Assembly: GCA_029260675.1 (NCBI GenBank)
Contig: JAJDCV010000071.1
Coordinates: forward strand, 1 to 12,955
Length of the DNA: 12,955 nt
Direction of reading: 5' to 3'
Origin: Phycisphaeraceae bacterium
Lineage (GTDB): Bacteria; Planctomycetota; Phycisphaerae; Phycisphaerales; Phycisphaeraceae
Part shown: piece by piece, positions 7,584 to 12,534 of the stretch
Numbering within the stretch: the stretch's first letter is position 1
How the letters are laid out: the number at the start of each line of letters is the position of its first letter
The notes under the pieces: generated by a model
What the model was told of the DNA's origin: nothing
The model's database searches: none
Seen by the model: only the letters and a program-made list of their open reading frames with translations
Made by a program: the position numbers and the translations under genes

Positions 7584-7613
7584 TTGCCACGATTGATTTA
7601 CGCGAATTATAAT
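7584..7613 (+). promoter_or_regulatory. Strong sigma-70-like promoter upstream of the BFN gene
   Basis: TTGCCA (7584-7589, 5 of 6) and TATAAT (7608-7613, 6 of 6) are separated by 18 nt. By sequence it is the best complete promoter match in the window. It points towards the BFN gene but lies about 300 nt upstream of its start, so the transcript would have a long leader beginning around 7620. Confidence 0.5.
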
Positions 7614-7621
7614 CTTCTGCG

Positions 7622-7741
7622 ATGAGGGTGCTGTTCATGCATCAACCGTACGGGGGCCGGCAGAGGCCGACAGGTAGCGGACAAGCCGCTGTTGAAACCG
7701 CCCCATTGAATTTCGCCTGGCTCCATCGCCAAGACATTTGA
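7622..7741 (+). CDS. Possible 39-aa leaderless mini-ORF (doubtful)
   Basis: The ATG at 7622 lies 9 nt after the last base of a consensus -10 box, about where transcription should begin, so a transcript from that promoter would be leaderless or nearly so. The ORF ends with TGA at 7739-7741. Its start, MRVLFMHQPYGG, resembles the first strand of some glycosyltransferases, but nothing after it does, so a decayed gene fragment or chance are both possible. There is no ribosome binding site and no recognised family. Confidence 0.15.
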   Translation: MRVLFMHQPYGGRQRPTGSGQAAVETAPLNFAWLHRQDI

Positions 7742-7781
7742 GCCCCAGTGTAAGCCCCCTGCGTTAGACGGGTCGATTTTT

Positions 7782-7797
7782 ACCGATCCACATCGGT
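7782..7797. promoter_or_regulatory. Palindrome ACCGAT-CCAC-ATCGGT, possible operator or hairpin
   Basis: A perfect 6-bp inverted repeat with a 4-nt loop, overlapping a direct repeat GGTCGAT (7771-7777 and 7795-7801, 24 nt apart). It ends at the -35 region of the candidate promoter TCGATA-18-TACACT (7797-7826). The position fits an operator, but a regulator is not identified. Confidence 0.3.
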
Positions 7798-7826
7798 CGA
7801 TATCGGATGCGGGTTCGGGATACACT
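7797..7826 (+). promoter_or_regulatory. Weak proximal promoter candidate for the BFN gene
   Basis: TCGATA (4 of 6) and TACACT (4 of 6) are 18 nt apart. The -10 hexamer is identical to that of the S10 operon promoter at 8493-8498, a slight point in its favour. The leader would be about 85 nt. Confidence 0.25.
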
Positions 7827-7918
7827 TAACCAGGCCGAGGGGAAACGGTCCGGGTGATTTTGAGGTGGGCCGAGGATTTTGGGTTCAGGATAGGGCGATC
7901 TGGTAAGGAGTACGACTG

Positions 7919-8320
7919 ATGGCAGTTCAAATGGAACTATCGCGGATCCTGATCCGTGAGACCGACGACATGCACATCGTCGAGCTGCGGGAGGTCGACG
8001 GTGAGCGGGTATTCCCGATCGTCATCGGGCTGACCGAGGCGGCGGCGATCGAGCGTCGGCTGATGGGCCAGCTCCCGCCGAGGCCGTTGACCCACGAACT
8101 GTTGGCGAGCGTGATCGAGGGGCTGGGTGCGGACTTGGAGAAGATCCTGATCTGCGACCTGAAAAAGAGCACGTTTTATGCCCGGCTATATCTGCGTCGG
8201 GGCGATGAGGTGGTTGACATCGACTCCCGGCCAAGCGACGCGATCGCGCTGGGGGTGGCGCACGAGATCCCGATTTTTGTTGAAGAGCAGGTGTTGGAGG
8301 AGGCGTGCCGGGATCTTTAA
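7919..8320 (+). CDS. Bifunctional nuclease (BFN/DUF151) family protein
   Basis: The family is named for plant and bacterial proteins with reported DNase/RNase activity; its role in most bacteria is not established. At 133 aa it is a single-domain form. The conserved core is visible: FPIVIGLTEAAAIERRLMG (32-50), PPRPLTHELL (53-62), a DLKKSTFYARLYL strand (80-92), and the signature DIDSRPSDAIALG (100-112) followed by PIFVEEQVLEE (118-128). There is no signal peptide or membrane span, so it is cytosolic. The start is firm: AAGGAG lies 8 nt before the ATG. It stands alone between the divergent sulfatase and the S10 operon, which has its own promoter. Family assignment is secure; biochemical function is not, and I leave the symbol empty. 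Confidence 0.92.
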   Translation: MAVQMELSRILIRETDDMHIVELREVDGERVFPIVIGLTEAAAIERRLMGQLPPRPLTHELLASVIEGLGADLEKILICDLKKSTFYARLYLRRGDEVVDIDSRPSDAIALGVAHEIPIFVEEQVLEEACRDL

Positions 8321-8336
8321 GCTTTGTTAGTAAAGC
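8321..8336 (+). terminator. Small hairpin at the stop of the BFN gene
   Basis: GCTTT (8321-8325) and AAAGC (8332-8336) flank the loop GTTAGT immediately after the stop codon, followed by ATTTGCG. The stem is AT-rich and the T-run short, so termination would be weak. A larger imperfect hairpin follows at 8405-8425. Confidence 0.25.
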
Positions 8337-8404
8337 ATTTGCGTGGCTGGGCCCGGTGAGGGTCTAGCGATTCAGTATGAATATCAGGCGGTGGTTCTGT
8401 TGGG

Positions 8405-8425
8405 GGTGACCTTGCGAAGGGCACC
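8405..8425. repeat. Imperfect inverted repeat between the BFN gene and the S10 promoter
   Basis: GGTG-a-CCTT and AAGG-g-CACC form eight base pairs around one A-G mismatch with a 3-nt GCG loop. No T-tract follows. It lies 46 nt upstream of the S10 operon -35 box, so it may be the true 3' end of the BFN transcript or a protein-binding site. Confidence 0.3.
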
Positions 8426-8470
8426 GGACGAGGCCATCCGTGGGCATTATGAGCAAACGGCTTACCTGAA

Positions 8471-8498
8471 TTGACAAGCCTATCAGGGTGGGTACACT
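8471..8498 (+). promoter_or_regulatory. Promoter of the S10 ribosomal protein operon
   Basis: A perfect TTGACA (8471-8476) and TACACT (8493-8498) are 16 nt apart, 75 nt upstream of rpsJ. Transcription from about 8505 gives a leader of about 68 nt. The leader contains a hairpin with a CGCGG/CCGCG stem and a CGT loop (8515-8527), and then the rpsJ ribosome binding site. Confidence 0.6.
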
Positions 8499-8572
8499 AC
8501 CCGGCTCATTCTGTCGCGGCGTCCGCGGCGGGTGAATATGCGTAAGTAACGCGAGAGTAGAGGCTATCGTCG

Positions 8573-8881
8573 ATGACAGCAGGCAAGATCCGAATCCGGA
8601 TGGAGGCTTACGACCACCAGGCGCTGGACGCCTCGGCTCGTGAGATCGTGGACCACGCCAAGCGTACCAACGCGAAGGTTGCCGGTCCGGTTCCGCTGCC
8701 GACGCGGATCGAGCGGTACACGGTGCTGCGTAGCCCGCACGTCGATAAGAAGAGCCGTGAGCAGTTCGAGATCCGCACACACAAACGGATCATCGACATC
8801 ATCGAGCCCAACGCCCGCACGGTTGAAGCGCTCAACCGCCTGGTCGTGCCGGCCGGTGTATTTGTGAAGATCAAGGCGTAG
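8573..8881 (+). CDS. rpsJ: 30S ribosomal protein S10
   Basis: Component of the 30S subunit head; in many bacteria S10 also joins NusB in transcription antitermination. The 102-aa length is normal. The family pattern is clear: KIRIRMEAYDHQALD (5-19) at the N-terminus, GPVPLPTRIERYTVLRSPHV (38-57), and the EQFEIRTHKRIIDI segment (63-76). TAGAGG at 8558-8563, 9 nt before the ATG, supports the start. It is the first gene of the S10 operon, directly behind its own promoter. It is followed by an unusually long 143-nt gap with a terminator-like hairpin, so expression of S10 may be partly uncoupled from the rest. Confidence 0.98.
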   Translation: MTAGKIRIRMEAYDHQALDASAREIVDHAKRTNAKVAGPVPLPTRIERYTVLRSPHVDKKSREQFEIRTHKRIIDIIEPNARTVEALNRLVVPAGVFVKIKA

Positions 8882-8900
8882 CCCACGGGGCACGCGAGAT

Positions 8901-8927
8901 GGCGGGCCCAAGCCCGCCTGTTTGTTA
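8901..8927 (+). terminator. Terminator-like hairpin inside the S10 operon (rpsJ-rplC gap)
   Basis: A perfect 7-bp stem GGCGGGC/GCCCGCC with a CCAA loop is followed directly by TGTTTGTTA. It has the shape of an intrinsic terminator with an interrupted T-tract, 19 nt after the rpsJ stop. Because the downstream ribosomal genes are essential, it is more likely a partial terminator or attenuator than a full stop. Confidence 0.5.
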
Positions 8928-9024
8928 GATAGACTGGGACGATCAAAACAGGGGCGTGATCCTCTGGCGAGAAGAGCCACGATCCGCAGCCGCAAGATGG
9001 TTTGCCCCCTCGGAGACGACGACG

Positions 9025-9702
9025 ATGCCCGCAGCAATACTAGGTAAGAAAATCGGGATGACCCGGCTGTACGACGACGACGGGAACAACATCCCCGTGA
9101 CGGTCATCCAGGCCGGTCCCTGCTTCGTGAGTCAGGTCAAGACCGCTGAGGCCGACGGGTACGAGGCGGTGCAGATCGCTTACGACGACGTGAAGGGCCG
9201 TAATTCGACCTTCCAACTGATCGGGCACGACGCCAAGGCGGGGCTGGGCCCCAAGCGGCGTCACCGTGAAGTCCGTCTGGGTGACGGTGAGTCGTCTTCC
9301 TATGAGTTGGGTCAGGAACTGACCGTCGAGGTTTTCGATGAAGTGAAGTTTGTCGACGTCATCGGCACCAGCAAGGGCAAGGGCACGGCGGGTGTGATGA
9401 AACGGCACGGCTTTAAGGGCCAGCTTGCGACCCACGGCGTGGAGCGTAAGCACCGTTCGCCGGGCTCGGTCAGCGGCCGCAGCTCGAACCTGGGTACCGG
9501 TAAGCCCAAGAAGGGCATCCGGATGGGCGGGCGGATGGGCAACTCGCGGGTGACCGTGCGTAGCCTGCCGATCGTCGGGATAGATAAAGACAAGAACCTG
9601 CTGCTGGTCAAGGGCCCGGTGCCCGGTGCCAACAAGGGTTTGTTGATGATCCGTGAGGCGGTACGCCTCTACAAGGGAAAGGCAAGGCTCGCCAAGGCGT
9701 AG
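9025..9702 (+). CDS. rplC: 50S ribosomal protein L3
   Basis: Early-assembling 50S protein whose extended loop reaches towards the peptidyl transferase centre. The start is placed at 9025: CGGAG lies 9 nt upstream and the protein then begins MPAAILGKKIGMTRLYDDDG, as L3 should. The in-frame ATG at 8956 would add 23 unrelated residues. The 225-aa product carries GKGTAGVMKRHGFKG (118-132), HRSPGSVSG (143-151) and MGGRMGNSRVTV (167-178). The loop differs from E. coli L3: the GQNQTPG stretch holding the glutamine methylated by PrmB reads GRSSNLG here, so that modification is probably absent (inference). Second gene of the operon, with long spacers on both sides (143 and 182 nt). Confidence 0.97.
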   Translation: MPAAILGKKIGMTRLYDDDGNNIPVTVIQAGPCFVSQVKTAEADGYEAVQIAYDDVKGRNSTFQLIGHDAKAGLGPKRRHREVRLGDGESSSYELGQELTVEVFDEVKFVDVIGTSKGKGTAGVMKRHGFKGQLATHGVERKHRSPGSVSGRSSNLGTGKPKKGIRMGGRMGNSRVTVRSLPIVGIDKDKNLLLVKGPVPGANKGLLMIREAVRLYKGKARLAKA

Positions 9703-9719
9703 AAAGTCTGGAAGGGCAT

Positions 9720-9739
9720 TAGCGGGTAGCTACGGCTAC
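9720..9739 (+). repeat. Heptad-repeat fragment and hairpin upstream of rplD
   Basis: TAGC occurs at 9720 and 9727, 7 nt apart, followed by GCTA at 9735. GTAGC (9726-9730) and GCTAC (9735-9739) form a 5-bp stem with a TACG loop. This looks like a short copy of the TAGCNNN heptad element between rpsS and rplV. Confidence 0.4.
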
Positions 9740-9763
9740 TCACTCTAGGCTCCAAAGAAACTA

Positions 9764-9830
9764 CCACGCCACAACAATTCGGTTTAACAGCCGAGTCGTG
9801 GGGCAACCCGATCGGGCCCAGTTGTGGGCC
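9764..9830 (+). promoter_or_regulatory. Structured leader candidate upstream of rplD (L4)
   Basis: Within the 182-nt rplC-rplD gap, CCACG (9764-9768) pairs with CGTGG (9797-9801) around an inner TCGG/CCGA stem (9779-9794). Next come the palindrome CCCGATCGGG (9807-9816) and the hairpin GGCCCA-GTTG-TGGGCC (9815-9830), which overlap and cannot both form. E. coli L4 represses its operon through a structured leader, so an L4-responsive RNA is a reasonable hypothesis here; nothing in the sequence proves it. Confidence 0.35.
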
Positions 9831-9884
9831 ATGCCCTGGCGGCGAAACACACGCATCCCCCCGCGGGACCGTAGGTGACCCAAG

Positions 9885-10547
9885 ATGATCGATATCACAG
9901 TCCATAATCAGGCCGGCAAAGAAGTCGGGACGATCCAGGTCGACGAGCAGAAGCTCGGCGGCGAGGTGCGTCCCGGGCTATTGAAGCAGGCGTATGTCCG
10001 GTACCACGCGAACCTTCGGCAGGGCTCCGCCCGGACGCGCAGCCGGGCCGACACCGCGTACTCGACCCGCAAGCTGTTCAAGCAGAAGGGCACCGGCAAC
10101 GCCCGGCGCGGCCCGGCGGGGACGAACATCATGCGGCACGGCGGGCACGGGTTCGCCAAACGCCCGCACTCCTGGCGGCAGGACATGCCCGCGAAGATGC
10201 GCCGCCTCGCCAACCGCAACGCCGTCCTGGCTAAAGCGATCGACGGCGAGATCAAGATCGTCGACAAGCTCGACTACGACAAGCCCAACACCAAAAACTT
10301 CAGCACCCTGCTTGAATCGCTGAAGATCGACCGGACCTGCCTGGTCGCCCTCCCCTCTGTCTGCGGCCACGAAGCCGCCTCGGCCCGGAACCTCGAACAC
10401 GTCAACGTCACCCAGATCGACCGCCTCAACGCGTTCGACCTGCTCAACCACCGCTACCTGCTGGTGGATAAGGATGCCTTCGAGGCGTACCTGGGCAAGG
10501 TGACCAGCGATGAGCTGACCAAGGCCAAACAGGAGGCGACCCAGTAA
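9885..10547 (+). CDS. rplD: 50S ribosomal protein L4
   Basis: 50S protein whose loop lines the nascent-peptide exit tunnel; in E. coli it also autoregulates the S10 operon. The 220-aa product is slightly longer than usual (about 205). The tunnel loop is recognisable as RKLFKQKGTGNARRGPAGT (62-80) followed by MRHGGHGFAKRP (83-94). AGGTGA (9873-9878) lies 6 nt before the ATG and fixes the start. The stop codon overlaps the rplW start by one base (TAATG), so the two genes are translationally coupled. The coding strand is noticeably C-rich around 10200-10450 compared with neighbouring genes, although the protein remains a normal L4. Confidence 0.97.
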   Translation: MIDITVHNQAGKEVGTIQVDEQKLGGEVRPGLLKQAYVRYHANLRQGSARTRSRADTAYSTRKLFKQKGTGNARRGPAGTNIMRHGGHGFAKRPHSWRQDMPAKMRRLANRNAVLAKAIDGEIKIVDKLDYDKPNTKNFSTLLESLKIDRTCLVALPSVCGHEAASARNLEHVNVTQIDRLNAFDLLNHRYLLVDKDAFEAYLGKVTSDELTKAKQEATQ

Positions 10548-10825
10548 TGGAACCCACCACCGTTATTAAGAAGCCGCTGGTCACCGAGAAGAGCGCCTGG
10601 GAAACCGAGGCCCGCAACCGGTACAGCTTTGAGGTCGACATGCGTGCCCGCAAGCCGCAGATCAAGGCCGCCGTGGAGAAGATCTACGGGGTGAAGGTCG
10701 CGCGGGTCAGCACGCAGATCCGCAAGGGCCAGTACTTCCGAACGAAGTTCGGGCCCGCCAAGACGTCTAACTGGAAACGCGCCACCGTGCAGCTCGCCGG
10801 TGATGACCGGATCGATCTGTTCTAA
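10547..10825 (+). CDS. rplW: 50S ribosomal protein L23
   Basis: Sits at the exit of the ribosomal tunnel and is the docking site for trigger factor and the signal recognition particle. The 92-aa product matches the family at VIKKPLVTEKSAWE (6-19), YSFEVDMRARKPQIKAAVEKIYGVKV (26-51), and the C-terminal WKRATVQLAGDDRIDLF (76-92). It begins within the rplD stop codon (TAATG) and has a full AGGAGG 10 nt upstream inside the end of rplD, the strongest ribosome binding site in the operon part of the window. It is followed by a 48-nt gap with a strong hairpin before rplB. Confidence 0.97.
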   Translation: MEPTTVIKKPLVTEKSAWETEARNRYSFEVDMRARKPQIKAAVEKIYGVKVARVSTQIRKGQYFRTKFGPAKTSNWKRATVQLAGDDRIDLF

Positions 10826-10836
10826 AAAGCACACGA

Positions 10837-10855
10837 CCCGGCCAAGATGGCCGGG
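10837..10855 (+). promoter_or_regulatory. 8-bp GC-rich hairpin just upstream of rplB
   Basis: CCCGGCCA (10837-10844) and TGGCCGGG (10848-10855) form a perfect stem with an AGA loop, ending 18 nt before the rplB ATG. No T-tract follows, so it is not a terminator. The alternative ATG at 10847 begins at the last loop base and runs into the stem, which argues against its use. A role in mRNA stability or in controlling L2 translation is possible. Confidence 0.4.
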
Positions 10856-10873
10856 CTATATGAGAAAAAGATC

Positions 10874-11731
10874 ATGGCCATTCGAATATACAAGAAGACG
10901 ACCAACGGGCGGCGGAACGCCTCGGTCAACCTCTACTCCGAGGTGACCAAGAAGCGGCCCGAGAAGTCGTTGCTGGTGAAGAAGACCAAGAACGGCGGTC
11001 GCAATCACCACGGGAAGATCACCGTGCAGAGCCGAGGCGGCGGCGCCAAGCAGCGTTACCGCCGGATCGACTTCAAACGCAGCAAGGACGACGTGCAGGC
11101 GAAGGTCATCGGGATCGAATATGACCCCAACCGCACGTGCAACATCGCGTTGCTGGAGTATGCCGACGGCGAGAGGCGGTACATCATCGCCCCCCTGAAG
11201 CTGACCGACGGCGACACGGTCGTGTCCAGTCCGCAGAAGGTCGAGCCCAAGGCCGGGAACAACATGCCCCTGGGTTTGATCCCTGCTGGCTTGAACATCC
11301 ACAACATCGAGCTGGTCGCCGGCCGTGGGGGCCAGGTCTGCCGATCCGCTGGCAGCTACGCCAGGCTGACCAATAAAGAAGGCCAGTGGGCGACGCTGGT
11401 GTTCCCTTCTGGTGAGATCCGCCGGGTTTCGCTGGACTGCCGGGCCACGATCGGTCAGGTCGGGAACACGGACCACAACCGCGTGGTGATCGGCAAGGCG
11501 GGACGGGCCCGCCACATGGGTCGTCGGCCGCACACCCGGGGCGTGGCGAAGAACCACCACGACCACCCGTTGGGCGGTGGTGACGGCCGCAGCAAGGGCA
11601 ACCGTGCCCCCGCGTCACCGACCGGTGTCCCCGCCAAGGGCGGCCGGACGCGGACACGCGGCAAGGCCTCGAACAAACTGATTATCCGCCGCCGTGTGTC
11701 CAAGCGGTACGGCCAGATCAAGTTGAAGTAA
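10874..11731 (+). CDS. rplB: 50S ribosomal protein L2
   Basis: Universally conserved 50S protein needed for subunit association and for peptidyl transferase activity. The start at 10874 gives the expected MAIRIYKKTTNGRR; the upstream ATG at 10847 would add nine unconserved residues. At 285 aa it is slightly longer than most (about 275). Visible motifs are GGRNHHGKITVQSRGGGAKQ (41-60), MPLGLIPAG (131-139) and the C-terminal zone around 220-275. The functional segment, NPVDHPHGGG in most bacteria, reads NHHDHPLGGG (227-236): the Asp-His pair thought important for activity is kept (D230, H231), while the second His is Leu (L233) and PV is HH. Only GAGAAAAA lies upstream as a weak ribosome binding site. 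Confidence 0.97.
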   Translation: MAIRIYKKTTNGRRNASVNLYSEVTKKRPEKSLLVKKTKNGGRNHHGKITVQSRGGGAKQRYRRIDFKRSKDDVQAKVIGIEYDPNRTCNIALLEYADGERRYIIAPLKLTDGDTVVSSPQKVEPKAGNNMPLGLIPAGLNIHNIELVAGRGGQVCRSAGSYARLTNKEGQWATLVFPSGEIRRVSLDCRATIGQVGNTDHNRVVIGKAGRARHMGRRPHTRGVAKNHHDHPLGGGDGRSKGNRAPASPTGVPAKGGRTRTRGKASNKLIIRRRVSKRYGQIKLK

Positions 11732-11747
11732 GAAACAGAAGACGCCA

Positions 11748-11765
11748 GCCAAGAGCTAAAGGCAA
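11748..11765 (+). repeat. Degenerate heptad-repeat copy carrying the rpsS ribosome binding site
   Basis: GCCA, GCTA and GCAA start at 11748, 11755 and 11762, exactly 7 nt apart. The 13-mer AAGAGCTAAAGGC (11751-11763) recurs exactly at 12155-12167 upstream of rplV. Its AAAGG is the likely Shine-Dalgarno sequence of rpsS, 9 nt before the ATG. Confidence 0.5.
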
Positions 11766-11771
11766 AAACGA

Positions 11772-12062
11772 ATGTCACGATCACTGAAAAAAGGCCCGTT
11801 TGTTGATCTGAAGCTCTACCGCAAGGTGGAGAAGCTCAACCAGATGGGCAGGCACGACCCGATCAAGACCTGGGCCCGGTCCTGCACGATCGTCCCGGAG
11901 TTCGTGGGGCACACGTTCATGGTCCACAACGGCAAGCTGTTCCACAGCGTGTTCGTGACCGAGGACATGGTCGGGCACAAGCTCGGCGAATTCAGCCCGA
12001 CGCGGCTGTTCAGGGCGCACACCACCGGGACCAAGGCGCAGCGGGCGGGCGGGGTCAGGTAA
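11772..12062 (+). CDS. rpsS: 30S ribosomal protein S19
   Basis: 30S head protein that contacts the A-site region and 5S rRNA/L5 across the subunit bridge. The 96-aa product is near the usual 92 aa. It starts MSRSLKKGPFVDLKLYRKVE (1-20), and then shows IKTWARSCTIVPEFVGHTF (31-49), VHNGKLFHSVFVTEDMVGHKLGEFSPTR (51-78) and a basic C-terminus, all typical. AAAGG (11758-11762) lies 9 nt before the ATG within the repeat also found upstream of rplV. It is separated from rplV by an unusually long 113-nt spacer filled with heptad repeats. Confidence 0.98.
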   Translation: MSRSLKKGPFVDLKLYRKVEKLNQMGRHDPIKTWARSCTIVPEFVGHTFMVHNGKLFHSVFVTEDMVGHKLGEFSPTRLFRAHTTGTKAQRAGGVR

Positions 12063-12075
12063 GAACGGGGGCCGA

Positions 12076-12103
12076 CAGCTATTAGCGATTAGCTAGTAGC
12101 CGG
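12076..12103 (+). repeat. Heptad-repeat array 1 (TAGCNNN), rpsS-rplV spacer
   Basis: AGC trinucleotides begin at 12077, 12084, 12091 and 12098, at exact 7-nt spacing. The units read CAGCTAT, TAGCGAT, TAGCTAG and TAGCCGG. The array is in inverted orientation to array 2, so the two could pair as arms of a long imperfect stem. Confidence 0.65.
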
Positions 12104-12134
12104 TGCAAGTAAGGACGACGGACGTAAAACAGAC

Positions 12135-12169
12135 AGAGCTAAAAGCTAACTGCTAAGAGCTAAAGGCTA
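12135..12169 (+). repeat. Heptad-repeat array 2 (NNNGCTA), ending at the rplV ribosome binding site
   Basis: GCTA begins at 12138, 12145, 12152, 12159 and 12166, five units at exact 7-nt spacing: AGAGCTA, AAAGCTA, ACTGCTA, AGAGCTA, AAGGCTA. The reverse complement has the TAGCNNN form of array 1. The AAAGG spanning the last two units (12162-12166) is the rplV Shine-Dalgarno sequence. Confidence 0.7.
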
Positions 12170-12175
12170 GTAAAC

Positions 12176-12529
12176 ATGGCTTACACAAACGTACACCGAG
12201 GCGCACGGATCAGCCCGACCAAGGCCAGGCCTGTCGCGCAGATGATCAACGGCAGGAGCGTCTTTGACGCGATGAACGTGCTGACGCTGTCGAAGAAGCG
12301 TGCCGCCGTGCTGCTGAAGAACTGCCTGCAGGCCGCACGCTCCAACGCGCAGGAGTCCCAGGGGCTTTCGGACCGTGAGGCGTTGGCGATGGTGGTGTCC
12401 GAGGTTCGGGTTGACAGCGGCCCGACGATGAAGCGATTCCAACCCAAAGACCGTGGCCGGGCGCACCCGATCCTTAAGCGTACCAGCCACATCACCGTGA
12501 CCGTGGACCAGGCCGGGAAACGACGTTAA
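12176..12529 (+). CDS. rplV: 50S ribosomal protein L22
   Basis: 50S protein that lines the exit tunnel opposite L4; its beta-hairpin loop is a known site of macrolide-resistance changes in other bacteria. The 117-aa product shows ARISPTKARPVAQMINGRSV (10-29), the helical AVLLKNCLQAARSNAQ segment (44-59), the VSEVRVDSGPTMKRFQPKDRGRAHPILKRTSHITV loop and strand (74-108), and no truncation. The ATG has AAAGG 9 nt upstream, supplied by the heptad array. It is followed by a 48-nt gap before rpsC with an imperfect hairpin, arms GCCCGGGC (12535-12542) and GCCCAGGC (12549-12556). Confidence 0.97.
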   Translation: MAYTNVHRGARISPTKARPVAQMINGRSVFDAMNVLTLSKKRAAVLLKNCLQAARSNAQESQGLSDREALAMVVSEVRVDSGPTMKRFQPKDRGRAHPILKRTSHITVTVDQAGKRR

Positions 12530-12534
12530 CTCAT

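Larger units (their letters stand above)
7485..7918. other. 434-nt divergent intergenic region between the sulfatase and BFN genes
   Basis: It holds a good plus-strand promoter (7584-7613) whose -10 lies in the near-palindrome AATTATAATT. The same -10 could be read on the minus strand for the sulfatase (TATAAT at 7611-7606), but no minus -35 is evident. Also present are a 39-codon ORF starting about at the predicted transcript start, a 6-bp palindrome next to a second weak promoter, and a strong ribosome binding site (AAGGAG, 7905-7910). No RNA gene was recognised. Confidence 0.6.

Noticed and set aside
7607..7825. 72-codon minus-strand frame in the sulfatase-BFN spacer
   Set aside because: No ribosome binding site, no family resemblance, and it overlaps the promoter and palindrome; probably chance.
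8956..9024. N-terminal extension of L3 from the ATG at 8956
   Set aside because: L3 normally starts close to the GKKIGMT motif, and CGGAG is well placed for the ATG at 9025.
10200..10450. Horizontally acquired segment within rplD, suggested by the C-rich codon choice
   Set aside because: The protein stays a continuous, normal L4 and the operon order is intact; local codon bias alone is not enough.
10856..11566. 236-codon open frame antisense to rplB
   Set aside because: It covers the highly conserved L2 gene; the translation is low-complexity and valine/leucine-rich, typical of antisense reading.
12076..12169. CRISPR array
   Set aside because: The period is 7 nt with only 3-4 conserved bases, there are no spacers and no cas genes; this is a simple heptad repeat.
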